64,000 nt of DNA from Bacteroidaceae bacterium (GCA_017416805.1 JAFQBB010000008.1:1-64000); one strand, 5' to 3'; counted from the first letter of the stretch, positions 8,543 through 17,242 are shown. The notes: generated by a model from the letters alone, not told the origin. Numbers and translations are program-made.

Positions 8543-9316
8543 ATGGAAGTGCTTATTATCGTGATTATTGTGTTTGGTATTATTAAAGCCGTTTCAGACA
8601 ATAATGAAAGAAATAAAAATATAGAGAAACGAGGGGAAAGCTTTAACCAAAAACTATACAAACAAGAAAATTTTAATACTACCAATAAAATTATTGGTGT
8701 AGAAAATACTTATGTGTTAGCTATAGACCAGAGTAAAAAAATGATTATGTTTATGACTGAACACACTAAAAAATCATTCCCATTCAATCAATTGTTAAGC
8801 GTTGAGGTGTTAGAAGACAATTTAATGCTTTTACAAAAATCGTCACTACGAACAATCGGAGGTGCAGTAGTTGGTGGTGCAATAGCAGGAGGAGCTGGTG
8901 CTATTGTTGGAGGATTATCAGGTGATTCTAAACAAAACAAAAAGGTTTCTAAAGTACAAGTGAAGATTAAATTAAGAGATATTAACAACCCTTCATTTAC
9001 AATTGATTGCTTTGATTGCAAAACAATGACTCTTGAAGGAAAACCTATCAAACCAACCAGTTTAGCAGACGGGGAAAAATATAAACAAGGATTAAAAGAC
9101 GCACAATTAATAGCTGATACTTTAAGTGTCATAATTGATGATGTAGACCGAGCTGAAAAAAAATCTCAGAACACATCAACAATTCCCAATAATATATCAA
9201 CAAACAGCATAGCCAATGAATTGGCAAAGTTAGCAGAGCTTAAAGAGAAAGGCATTCTTACAGAAGACGAGTTCAATGCTCAAAAAAAGATTTTGCTAAA
9301 CAATCAACACTCTTAA
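8543..9316 (+). CDS. SHOCT-domain protein with N-terminal membrane anchor and glycine zipper
   Basis: 257 residues, start at ATG 8543 (an in-frame TTG lies 9 bp upstream). The N-terminus (VLIIVIIVFGIIKAV) is a single membrane anchor. The middle carries an IgG/PH-like region, then a glycine-rich stretch (TIGGAVVGGAIAGGAGAIVGG) that could form a membrane hairpin. The C-terminus (ANELAKLAELKEKGILTEDEF) is a clear SHOCT motif, a short helical oligomerisation domain of unknown partner. The gene is AT-rich compared with the housekeeping genes and sits among mobile-element debris, which suggests acquisition. Function unknown. Confidence 0.75.
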   Translation: MEVLIIVIIVFGIIKAVSDNNERNKNIEKRGESFNQKLYKQENFNTTNKIIGVENTYVLAIDQSKKMIMFMTEHTKKSFPFNQLLSVEVLEDNLMLLQKSSLRTIGGAVVGGAIAGGAGAIVGGLSGDSKQNKKVSKVQVKIKLRDINNPSFTIDCFDCKTMTLEGKPIKPTSLADGEKYKQGLKDAQLIADTLSVIIDDVDRAEKKSQNTSTIPNNISTNSIANELAKLAELKEKGILTEDEFNAQKKILLNNQHS

Positions 9317-9382
9317 ATATAAAAGTTTGACACCAGTTTTTGACACCAGTTCGCTCATGTAATAACAAAAAAATAGAGTTAA

Positions 9383-9724
9383 AGTATTGATAATAAACTT
9401 AATATTTTTAACTTTTCGACATCAAATAAAATCGAGTGGGAAAGTTTCTTTGCAGATGCCCCCAAATTGTTTCAGAATTTCCAAAATGATATGCTCAGAC
9501 AAAGAGCCGTGGAAAGAAATGTTGAAATCATGGGAGAAGCCATAAATCGAATTTTGAAAGTTTACCCAACGTTTGAACTCCCCAATGCCAAAGCAATAGT
9601 GAACACTCGAAACAGAGTGATACATGGTTATGACAGCGTCACAACTGAATTTCTTTGGAGTCTTATCATAAAGCATATACCTGCACTAAAAAAAGATATT
9701 GAAAAAATATTGGAACTTTATTAG
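9383..9724 (+). pseudogene. HepT-like (DUF86) toxin fragment
   Basis: The open frame, with no good start codon, contains AVERNVEIMGEAINRIL and the RNxxxHxY motif (RNRVIHGY). Both are typical of HepT-family HEPN ribonuclease/toxin proteins. About the last 85 residues look intact, but the N-terminal helices are missing or degenerate (the first in-frame start is TTG at 9467). The usual nucleotidyltransferase antitoxin MntA is not adjacent. Best read as a remnant of a HepT-MntA module; a short active product cannot be excluded. Confidence 0.55.
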
Positions 9725-9760
9725 TGATGAGCTACGAGCTACAAGCTACAAGTGACTGAA
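9723..9760 (+). repeat. Interspersed GAGCTACGAGCTAC repeat, copy 1
   Basis: The run AGTGATGAGCTACGAGCTAC and the following ACAAGCTACAAGTGACTGA match the 21-bp unit amplified inside the ygiQ-like gene (22267-22443), and match an inverted copy at 13721-13765. It directly follows the HepT-like fragment. The bases from here to 9987 show no gene. Confidence 0.7.
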
Positions 9761-9987
9761 CTTATTGCCATGTTTCTTGTCTGAATAAAAAAGGACAAGA
9801 TATAGGAACAGACGCATTCAAGCAAGGGAAGACTCTACATAACATATTTTTTGGATTATGCAATAGCAGGTAAAAGACTGGTATCCAATCAATTTTGATA
9901 ATTCAAAGTTTCTACATAGCTTTGCACCATCGAAATCGATTCCGATTAAAGAAAATCCTATTGTTTAATTCCCAAAATTTATCTGTT

Positions 9988-10488
9988 ATGAGTAATCTAC
10001 AAACTTACTTCAAGAAAAGTGTGTCCGCATGTAAGAAAGGCTTTGCTTATGTGAGAGCCATTTCAGTCCTAGTCAAAGCTACCTTTCACAGGATGGTTGG
10101 CAATGGATTCTACGATGTTTCCTTTATCAAGATTGGCAGGAAATGGTATTGTGATGTCCCCGGCTTCCCCAAGGAATTGTTTGAACATACTCTGATGGTG
10201 GGTGGTGCGGCAAAGTTCCTTGAATACTATTCTCGCGGGGAAGATAAGATTGTGGCAACAATCAGAGCTACCACGGCAGAGGAAGAAAAATTCTTTTGCG
10301 GAAGCAGATGACACAAGGTCAGTTCAACTCTAACAGGTGGTGCTTTCTACAAAGACCCAAGCGGATACTTCAATGAAGAAATCTGGCTTTGCCCTGTCAC
10401 CTTGTTCGTATTGGGCAGATATCCCGAACGAATACTTATCTATAAGATTAATAAAAACTATTTGCATTGTCCGATATACTTTGAGTAA
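9988..10488 (+). pseudogene. Disrupted small Bacteroidales protein (possibly DUF6717 family)
   Basis: From ATG 9988 (MSNLQTYFKK) the frame encodes about 107 residues (VRAISVLVKATFHRMVGNGFYDVSF, KWYCDVPGFPKEL) and then stops at 10309-10311. Downstream, TGGAFYKDPSGYFNEEIWLCPVTLFVLGRYP continues to a stop at 10486-10488. Between about 10285 and 10330 the expected residues (AEADDTRSVQL) lie in another frame. Two small compensating indels therefore seem to have broken the gene. The family assignment is from memory and tentative; function unknown. Confidence 0.55.
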
Positions 10489-10509
10489 ATGCATATAAAA
10501 ATGGCATAC

Positions 10510-10528
10510 TTGTGTAATATTTACACAA
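10510..10528. promoter_or_regulatory. Operator 1 upstream of the Nudix-type regulator
   Basis: A perfect palindrome TTGTGTAA-N3-TTACACAA just upstream of the -33 box. A second site of identical geometry lies 56 bp downstream. Likely the autoregulatory binding site of the regulator encoded at 10601. Confidence 0.6.
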
Positions 10529-10533
10529 TTTTA

Positions 10534-10566
10534 TTTGCAAATTAAAAATACACCCCTTACCTTTGT
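10534..10566 (+). promoter_or_regulatory. Promoter of the Nudix-type regulator gene
   Basis: -33 TTTG (10534-10537) and -7 TACCTTTGT (10558-10566), spacing 20 bp. The promoter is bracketed by two copies of the TTGyGTAA-N3-TTACACA palindrome. Confidence 0.75.
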
Positions 10567-10584
10567 TGCGTAATTCTTACACAT
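10566..10584. promoter_or_regulatory. Operator 2 at the transcription start of the Nudix-type regulator
   Basis: TTGCGTAA-N3-TTACACAT, the same arms as operator 1 with small changes, overlapping the end of the -7 box and the start site. A bound repressor here would block initiation. The 56-bp centre-to-centre distance would allow a looped or paired complex. Confidence 0.55.
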
Positions 10585-10600
10585 GATGAATTAATTAATA

Positions 10601-11293
10601 ATGGAAGAAAACAAATATTGTTACAAATATCCTCACCCTGCCGTTACCACAGACTGTGTGATATTCGGTTTCAATGGTGAAAGATTGCAGGTGCTTCTCA
10701 TTGAGAGAGGCATCGAACCATTCAAAGGCCGTTGGGCATTTCCAGGCGGCTTCTTGAAAATGGATGAAACTGCAGAAGAGGGAGCAAAGAGAAAACTGAA
10801 AGAAGAAACAGGACTTGAAGATGCATACATTCAACAACTGCATACATTCAGTGCTCCAAATCGTGACCCTCGTGAACGTGTCATTACCATTGCTTATTAT
10901 GCCTTGGTTAAAATACAGGAAGTGAAAGGTGGTGACGATGCGGCTTCTGCCCGTTGGTTCCCATTGGATGAAATTCCACCATTAGCTTTTGATCATGATT
11001 ATATTCTTCGAATGGCTACCCAAAGATTGCGAGAACAAATCCACTTCCAACCTATCGGATTTGAACTTCTACCAGAAAAGTTTACCATTAAGGAACTGCA
11101 ATCACTTTACGAAGCCATATTGGGAATAAACTTTGACCGAAGAAACTTTGCAAAGAAAATGTTACATCTGGAAATTCTCACAGAATTGGATGAAACGATC
11201 TGGCCTACTCCTAAAAGGGAAGCAAGATTATACAAGTTCAATTCGGATAAATACGAAGAATTGAAACGGAAAGGATTTAGAATAGAGTTTTAA
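10601..11293 (+). CDS. Nudix-domain transcriptional regulator (NrtR/AraR-like) with degenerate catalytic box
   Basis: 230 residues: an N-terminal Nudix fold (about 1-135) and a C-terminal winged-helix region (about 150-230, FTIKELQSLYEAILGINFDRRNFAKKM). This is the architecture of the NrtR family and of the Nudix-type AraR described in Bacteroides thetaiotaomicron. The Nudix box runs G50-E56-R64-K65-L66-E68-E69-G71; Lys65 replaces the Glu of REUxEE that is a catalytic metal ligand in MutT. The protein therefore probably senses a ligand (ADP-ribose or a sugar derivative) without hydrolysing it. Two palindromes around its promoter suggest autoregulation. No arabinose or NAD biosynthesis genes are adjacent, so the effector is unknown. 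Confidence 0.82.
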   Translation: MEENKYCYKYPHPAVTTDCVIFGFNGERLQVLLIERGIEPFKGRWAFPGGFLKMDETAEEGAKRKLKEETGLEDAYIQQLHTFSAPNRDPRERVITIAYYALVKIQEVKGGDDAASARWFPLDEIPPLAFDHDYILRMATQRLREQIHFQPIGFELLPEKFTIKELQSLYEAILGINFDRRNFAKKMLHLEILTELDETIWPTPKREARLYKFNSDKYEELKRKGFRIEF

Positions 11294-11306
11294 TATAGTC
11301 ATTACC

Positions 11307-11453
11307 ATGAAAGTAAAAATCAATGTTATCAAGTTTGAAACCATTAACGGAAAGAAAGTAGGTAAGGCTTTTTCATTCCTGGTTGATGCTAAAAAAATGG
11401 CGAAGCATAAAACAGAAGCTACCGTAAAGAAAAAGGTGGAAGAATACATATGA
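11307..11453 (+). CDS. Small basic protein, 48 residues
   Basis: ATG 11307 opens a frame encoding MKVKINVIKFETINGKK... and ending KKKVEEYI. It is lysine-rich with a likely beta-hairpin then helix. Its stop codon overlaps the next gene's start (ATGA, 11450-11453), the usual sign of translational coupling. It lies 13 bp after the Nudix regulator and may share its transcript. No family recognised. Confidence 0.5.
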   Translation: MKVKINVIKFETINGKKVGKAFSFLVDAKKMAKHKTEATVKKKVEEYI

Positions 11454-11716
11454 CATACGAACAATTTAATGACATTTGTTTGTGCATTGCACATATATTC
11501 TTAAACATACTCTTTGTTTATGGTTTATATCATTTTTTAGGCATTTGGGGATGTATCTTGGGAATATTGGTATTGGCAATATTCTGGGGATTCATCATCT
11601 TCTTAGGAGTAGCATTTGTATATGGCTTCCGAAATAAATATAGCATATTTGATAACAAATTTCAAAAAAAAGAAGCCAAGATATTGAAGAATTCAAGCCG
11701 TAATTACCGGATTTGA
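11450..11716 (+). CDS. Small hydrophobic membrane protein
   Basis: 88 residues with two strongly hydrophobic stretches (HIFLNILFVYGLYHFLGIWG and ILGILVLAIFWGFIIFLGVAF). A lysine-rich tail (KKEAKILKNSSRNYR) is probably cytoplasmic. The start overlaps the stop of the 48-residue gene by four bases. The pair resembles small two-component membrane modules, but I recognise no family and infer no function. AT-rich like the rest of the island. Confidence 0.5.
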   Translation: MTYEQFNDICLCIAHIFLNILFVYGLYHFLGIWGCILGILVLAIFWGFIIFLGVAFVYGFRNKYSIFDNKFQKKEAKILKNSSRNYRI

Positions 11717-11812
11717 TATATAAAACGACACTTGATTAATCTGAAATATATTTTTTCCTCGTTGGAGAAAAAGTTTTCTCAGGCAGGGAAGAAAAAAAGT
11801 AAAGAGAATACA

Positions 11813-13029
11813 ATGGAAGACAAAGCAAAATCATTGGAGCGGTTTGTGGATGCACAGGCATTCGCATCGGTTTACGAACGGGCATTGGCCGAAGTGAAAA
11901 ACGGACAGAAGATTGGCCATTGGATATGGTACATCTTCCCGCAAATGAAGGGACTGGGCATGAGCGACAATTCCCACTACTACGGCATTGACGGATTGGA
12001 GGAGGCACGGGCATACCTGCAACATCCGATTCTTGGAAAACGATTGAGGGAGATAACCACGGCATTCTTGGAGTTGCAAGGAAAGAGCGCAGAAAATGTG
12101 TTCGGCCACTTGGATGCCATGAAAGTGCGCTCGTGCATGACGCTTTTCGACGAAGTGGCTGAAGATGAATTGTTCATGCAGGTATTGGAGAAGTACTACC
12201 AAGGCGAGAAGGATAAGACGACCATGAGGTTGCTATATCCATCTTCGGAGAAATTGCTATTGGGAGCCATTGCTGGGGATGTGATAGGCTCGGTGTATGA
12301 ATTCCGTCCGTGCAAAAATACCGATTTCGACCTCTTTTTGGATTATTCGGAATATACGGACGACACAGTAATGACCGTGGCCAACGCCGATTGGTTACTG
12401 ACGGGAGACAGCCTATTGGGCATCATGCAAGACTATGGAAACCGTTACCCAACGGCCGGGTATGGGGGGATGTTCAGAAGTTGGCTAAGGAGTGACAATC
12501 CCGAACCTTATAACAGTTTCGGAAATGGCTCGGCCATGCGTGTAAGTCCCGTCGGTTGGGCTTTCGACACGTTGGAGAGACGCTCGAAGCAGCCAAGCAG
12601 AGTGCGGAAGTGACACACAACCATCCCGAAGGCATCAAAGGCGCGCAAGCCACCGCGGCCTGCATCTGGATGGCCCGCATGGGCAAGAGCAAGCAAGAGA
12701 TTAAGGAGTATGTAGAAAACACCTTCGGCTATAATCTTTCACGGACATGCGATGAGATACGGCCTGCCTACAGATTTGATGTGACCTGCCAAGGCTCCGT
12801 CCCCGAATCAATCATCGCTTTCCTTGAAAGTACCGACTACGAGAGTGCCATCCGCCTGGCTGTCTCATTAGGAGGCGATGCCGACACCATGGGAGCCATC
12901 ACAGGCGGCATTGCCGAAGCCTTCTATGGCGGTGTGCCTGAACATATCCGCAGGGAGGTACTAAAGCGCCTGCCCAATGAATTCATTGAGGTGATGGAAT
13001 GCTTCTATCAGAAGTTTGTGGAGAGATAA
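11813..13029 (+). pseudogene. DUF1810 - ADP-ribosylglycohydrolase fusion split by a frameshift
   Basis: From ATG 11813, residues 1-140 are a complete DUF1810 domain (LERFVDAQ..., HWIWYIFPQMKGLGMS, VRSCMTLF). They continue into an ADP-ribosylglycohydrolase (ARH/DraG-like) domain with GAIAGDVIGSVYEF and the metal motif YTDDT. At 12571-12580 (GTTGGAGAGA) the frame is lost and a stop follows at 12613. The next frame resumes exactly with ETLEAAKQSAEVTHNHPEG and ends with the second metal motif GGDADTMGAI and a normal C-terminus at 13029. Loss of one G explains the break. ARH enzymes remove ADP-ribose from proteins or nucleic acids. All catalytic residues survive, so the mutation is recent, programmed, or a sequencing error. 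Fusion to DUF1810 is uncommon. Confidence 0.8.
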
Positions 13030-13575
13030 ACTATCATTTTGTCATTTTCAGGAACTGTATATAAAGGACGATTTTGCATAATTATGCAGAAACAAGAGGA
13101 GTTTTGGGGCAAAAAAGGAGGAAAATCGCATTTTTATGAGTCTCCGCAAGAAGCAAATTGCAGATTTCTACAGCCCACATCCGCACCTCCATTGCCCACC
13201 TTTCGCGCACCTTTGTAGCAATTCTGTATGGAAAAGCCAGAAATGCGCCTTGCATTTTTCCAAATGCGGCTCACAGTTGGTATGAATGTGACTTGCTTTT
13301 CAGAATATGTAAGGCGCATTTGAGAAAAAGCAAGGCGCATTTCCACATTCGACAGGAAGATAAGATTTTCTGAGAGCAACTATCACCCCAACAAGCCCAT
13401 TTTCCGAGCGTGGAATTCCCCCATTTTGCAAATTGTATATCTCACATCAGCCAAGATATCAATCACTTATCCCATTCAACAGCCTCAAAACTCGCGTATT
13501 TACGACCAAAATCCTTTTCGGACAGAAATACGCGATTCTCGTAGCCCCAATATACAATTTGACAAAATGATAGTT
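13029..13575. repeat. Non-coding segment bounded by a perfect 16-bp inverted repeat, with nested repeats
   Basis: AACTATCATTTTGTCA (13029-13044) is the exact complement of 13560-13575. Inside, CATTTTGCAAATTGTATAT (13422-13440) pairs with 13550-13569 with one bulged base. CGCGTATTT (13493-13501) pairs with AAATACGCG (13526-13534). AAATGCGCCTTGC (13241-13253) pairs with GCAAGGCGCATTT (13330-13342). No credible coding frame lies within. It could be a MITE-like or structured-RNA remnant. The left arm starts at the end of the ARH gene. Confidence 0.6.
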
Positions 13576-13720
13576 ATTAAAAGCACAAATGGAGATTTGA
13601 GATACAGTTCATAACTCAAAACCATAAAGTTTTTTTACGGTATAGAAATCTCAACATTTCAACCCTTCAACGAATACCCATCTACATCGAACAAATAAAT
13701 GCCTCTCGAACTTTAAACAG

Positions 13721-13765
13721 ACTCGCCACTCGTAGCTTGTAGCTCGTCACTCGTAACTGATTGAA
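13721..13765 (-). repeat. Interspersed GAGCTACGAGCTAC repeat, copy 2 (inverted)
   Basis: Read on the minus strand this is TCAGTTACGAGTGACGAGCT followed by ACAAGCTACGAGTGGCGAGT, the same units as 9723-9760 and the array in the ygiQ-like gene. Nearby, GGAGTTAA recurs at 13786, 13799, 13808 and 13835 (the third copy is partial), and CCCTAAACC-type sequence follows at 13861. The stretch 13576-14049 has no gene; it is low-complexity intergenic repeat DNA. Confidence 0.65.
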
Positions 13766-14000
13766 CCTTGAACCTTAAACCCAAAGGAGTTAAGCTAAGG
13801 AGTTAAAGGAGTTATCACTTCGCTTCGCTCGTTAGGAGTTAAAGCCAATAGTCTTGCAAACCCTAAACCTTAAACCCAACGCTATTACACTTCTTCCACC
13901 CTTTTTTTTGGGGGGGGTGAAGGAGGCTTCATTTGTCCCTAAATCTGTTCTTCAACACATCCATGAAATAATTCATAATTTATAATTCATAATTAATCCC

Positions 14001-14009
14001 TATCTTTGC
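14001..14009 (+). promoter_or_regulatory. -7 promoter element of the truncated ATPase gene
   Basis: TATCTTTGC matches the Bacteroidetes -7 consensus, 41 bp before the ATG. The -33 region holds only TTTA-like sequence. Confidence 0.5.
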
Positions 14010-14049
14010 CGTGTAAAATTTAAAGTCCAACTTTAAAATTGTCAGAAGC

Positions 14050-14433
14050 ATGAATAACCAATTGATTGAAAGAGATTTGTTGCAATCAATAAAGAAAGCA
14101 TTTCGCTACTTTTCAGTACTTACGTTGACAGGCCCACGACAATCTGGCAAAACGACCTTATGCCGGAAATTATTTGCAGAGCTTCCATATTATAACTTGG
14201 AAGATGCGGCCACGTTGGCAGCCATGCAACAAGATCCGAAAGCTTTTCTGAATAAGCATCGCGAGGGTATGGTTATTGATGAAGCACAACGTTTTCCCGA
14301 AGTGTTTTCGTATCTGCAAGTACAGGTAGATGAGCGGTTCCTGAACGGAGTTAATTCTGTTCTGCCAGAGGCTATAATAGTGCAAGGACATAACTCCTTC
14401 GCAGATTTTTACTTGCGAAACTTATTTTTTTAG
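14050..14433 (+). pseudogene. Truncated AAA_14/DUF4143-type ATPase
   Basis: Residues 1-100 are a normal AAA_14 P-loop start: Walker A GPRQSGKT, then YYNLEDAATLAAMQQDPKAFL and Walker B MVIDEAQRFPEVFSYLQ. After VDERFLNG the family sequence (strand with the sensor residues, then DUF4143) is missing. About 25 unrelated residues follow before the stop. Intact members have about 380 residues. The gene is thus a 127-residue remnant, probably cut by a deletion that fused it to the end of the PL9 gene region. Confidence 0.75.
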
Positions 14434-14440
14434 AGTAGGG

Positions 14441-17221
14441 TCAGAATATCATCTTGCGAGTGATGGTCTGGCCATTTATCTTTGCTTGAATCAGGTAAGC
14501 TCCTTTGGACAATTGAGCAGTGTTGATGGGAAAGTAGTACTCTACACCCGGTTCGAGAGGGGTGGTCTGCTGTGTACGGATAATCTGCCCGTTGATGCGA
14601 CAGAGGTATAGGGTGGCAACAGCAGGAGCTTCGCTACTGATGCGTACAACCACTTCTTCGCCATGTCTGCCAGGAAGGAGCGCAAAGGTGGTTTGCTGAT
14701 GATGGGTGGTGATGGATTGGGCACCGGTATTGATGCTCCCCTCTTGCAATTCGTAAGGGCCAAGGTCGCGCCCATTACCATAGATGGGTTGCAGAATGAA
14801 GGGGAATTCGTCGGTGAAAGGAAGCGGTTTGTCGATACCGGCATCGATCAATTTGCTGCCACTCTTGAGACGGGCAAAGCGGGTGGGAAGGGAGCCGTCT
14901 GTCCCACGAGGGGCAAGGGCATCTGCTTCGCTGAGGCTCTCATAATCAGTACGACTGAAGCCCGTCACCACGTGATTGTAGAACGTTTTTCCTTGTTCGG
15001 GAGTTCCCAAGAAGGCATTGTGACTCTCGGTGCCTACAAGTATCTCCTGACGTCCGAAACATACATTGTTGTAGAAGAGGGAATTGGCTCCACCACCAGA
15101 CTCGAACATATAGTCATAGCCATTGTCGAAAGCCAACCCGCCGATGATGACGTGCCCATCCTTGTGATGATTGCAATCGAAGCCTTTGGTAGAGCCCGAT
15201 TTGTCACACCCAAATGCTACACAGTTGTAGGCATAGTGTACGCCCATCGAACTGCCTCCTGTGCCATTGCCTCCGAGCTTGATGCCATTGCCATTGCCGG
15301 AGAAATTGGGACCTTGGTCGAAATACTCATATACCCACGTGTGGTCTTCGGCATTGCCTGACTCCCAAGCCCAGCATTCTATCATATAGACGCTGAAGTC
15401 TGTTTCGTAGAGGTCCCAAGCATCATCGCTATTGCGCCAGGCACGGCAACGGATAAAGCGGTTGCCCTTGCCGTTGTGCATCTTGCAGGCAAAGCCATCG
15501 GCATCGCTGCCATAGTTGGTGTCGAAATCGCAATTGTGGTGGCTGTCACAATCAATGATGTCATTGTAAGCACAGTAGGAACCATCATTCTTTGAGCCGA
15601 AACCGCTATCCGAGAAGTCGTGTCCGAAGCCAAGTTGCAGGCCGGTATCGAGATTGTAGCTGAACTCGCATCGCTCAATGCGGTTGTGACTTCCTTCCAA
15701 CTTGATGCCATTGTCTGCAGCATGGGTAATGTGCAGGCCGTAAAGATGCCAGTAGTTTCCTGTAAGGTGGATGCCGCGATCGCCAACCTTGCTACGGTCG
15801 CGACCGCAATCGAGCAACTGTTGTTCGAAATCAAAGATGGGAGTCTCGCCCTCATAATTGCGGATGGTGATAGGAGCATCGGCTGTGCCGGAGCTCTTGA
15901 TGCGTACGGTAAGCTTGCCGCTACCGTCACGTGTGGTAAAGTGATAACGGCCTCCGCGACAGATGATGGCATCGCCTGGTTTTGCCTGATTGACGGCATG
16001 TTGCAGATTCATCCATGGATGGTCGATGGAGCCATCGCCTGTCTCATCGTTTCCGTCAGGAGCAATATAGTAATCATAATTCTCGGTATCGGCTCCGATG
16101 CCTTGTATTGTCATGTTGGCAGAAGCACCTCCACCTTCTATATCGATGTGGTGCGAATAAGGCTGGTAGGCGGTGGGGGCAAAGCGGATGGTGAATACCG
16201 TATCCTGAACCGTAGCATGGCTATATTCCAATGTGGCAGATGAAGCAAATGAAGAGCCGTTGGTGCTGATGGTAATGTCCGCATGGGGGCTACGAATGGT
16301 TATTGTGCCTGATTCGGGAGTCAGGTATCGGGCACTGAATGTCACCTGTCTCTCTTTATAGCTTCCGACTTTTGTCTTCTTGAAATCAACGCTATTATTA
16401 TATAAAGTAATGGTGGGGATTGTCAGGGTGGTGATGGTTATTGGCCTGACACCCGTTGTCAGGTAGTTGCGTGTATCGCCATCACCGTTGTAGGCAAAGG
16501 TGGCAAAAGTGTAGGTCTGACCGGGTAGCAGGCCAGTTGCTTCCACGGATGTCCTGCCATCGGATGATACCAGTGTTACATTGTCCACCTTCTTAGGGAA
16601 ACTTCCGCTATAGGCCATTCCGTCTGTGGGTGCCCAGTCAAAACTGTCTCCTTCGGTATAGGCTACCAATTGGCCGGTGCCATCACCGGGAATGATATTC
16701 AGGTCTGCGGTGTTTCCTGTCACCTTTAAAATCTCCAATGCGGCTTGCCTGGTGGGTTCGGCGGAAAGGTTGACGTATGATATCTCGATGTCATCGATAT
16801 AGATGGTGGCACTTTTGCAAGTGAAACGTATCAGGACATCGGTTGAAGCGGATTCTCCAACGGTGTGGCCGCTTGACCCATAGCTTGATGATGAGGATAC
16901 TTTGGTGGAGCCTATCTCTGTCCATGTGCTTCCGCCATCGGTAGATTTTTCGACTATCAGCTCTTTGTTGTTACCACTACCGCGATGCTTGTAGCTGACT
17001 TGTGTAGGATTGTCAATGGCTGGTGAGAGCAGGGTGGCATTGCTACTCATGGCTGCCCTCATGCTGTTATTATCTTTCTTGACGGTAATGCCTGTAGCGG
17101 CCCATCCTGATGGGATTCCGTTTTCAAAATCCACACGGATAACGTTGTCTGCTTTGGAAACATTAGGAATAAAAGCAATGCATATAAAGGCTATAAACCA
17201 ACTATAAAGAATTCTTTTCAT
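14441..17221 (-). CDS. Secreted PL9-type pectate lyase with sorting-like tail
   Basis: 926 residues. Signal peptide 1-24 (ends VSKA), then a beta-sandwich module (VDFENGIPSGWAATG... IYIDDIEISY), then FN3-like/Ig-like repeats to about 380. A right-handed parallel beta-helix follows (about 385-820), with the PL9 hallmark opening YYIAPDGNDETGDGSIDHPWMNL and repeated N-x-I-x-x-C rungs (DGFACKMHNGKGNRFIRCRAWRNSDDAWDLY). PL9 enzymes cleave polygalacturonate by calcium-dependent elimination. The last about 75 residues (YLCRINGQIIRTQ ... LSKGAYLIQAKINGQTITRKMIF) form a type IX sorting-like domain. It is monocistronic and would act on the same substrate as the CE8-PL1 protein at 2040. Family call is strong; exact substrate is not proven. 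Confidence 0.85.
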   Translation of the reverse strand: MKRILYSWFIAFICIAFIPNVSKADNVIRVDFENGIPSGWAATGITVKKDNNSMRAAMSSNATLLSPAIDNPTQVSYKHRGSGNNKELIVEKSTDGGSTWTEIGSTKVSSSSSYGSSGHTVGESASTDVLIRFTCKSATIYIDDIEISYVNLSAEPTRQAALEILKVTGNTADLNIIPGDGTGQLVAYTEGDSFDWAPTDGMAYSGSFPKKVDNVTLVSSDGRTSVEATGLLPGQTYTFATFAYNGDGDTRNYLTTGVRPITITTLTIPTITLYNNSVDFKKTKVGSYKERQVTFSARYLTPESGTITIRSPHADITISTNGSSFASSATLEYSHATVQDTVFTIRFAPTAYQPYSHHIDIEGGGASANMTIQGIGADTENYDYYIAPDGNDETGDGSIDHPWMNLQHAVNQAKPGDAIICRGGRYHFTTRDGSGKLTVRIKSSGTADAPITIRNYEGETPIFDFEQQLLDCGRDRSKVGDRGIHLTGNYWHLYGLHITHAADNGIKLEGSHNRIERCEFSYNLDTGLQLGFGHDFSDSGFGSKNDGSYCAYNDIIDCDSHHNCDFDTNYGSDADGFACKMHNGKGNRFIRCRAWRNSDDAWDLYETDFSVYMIECWAWESGNAEDHTWVYEYFDQGPNFSGNGNGIKLGGNGTGGSSMGVHYAYNCVAFGCDKSGSTKGFDCNHHKDGHVIIGGLAFDNGYDYMFESGGGANSLFYNNVCFGRQEILVGTESHNAFLGTPEQGKTFYNHVVTGFSRTDYESLSEADALAPRGTDGSLPTRFARLKSGSKLIDAGIDKPLPFTDEFPFILQPIYGNGRDLGPYELQEGSINTGAQSITTHHQQTTFALLPGRHGEEVVVRISSEAPAVATLYLCRINGQIIRTQQTTPLEPGVEYYFPINTAQLSKGAYLIQAKINGQTITRKMIF

Positions 17222-17242
17222 CGAATGATATATTTTGTTACT

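Noticed and set aside
14663-16243. Plus-strand open frames of 232 and 207 codons
   Set aside because: Both are antisense to the PL9 lyase and encode low-complexity alanine/valine/isoleucine-rich sequence with no domain.
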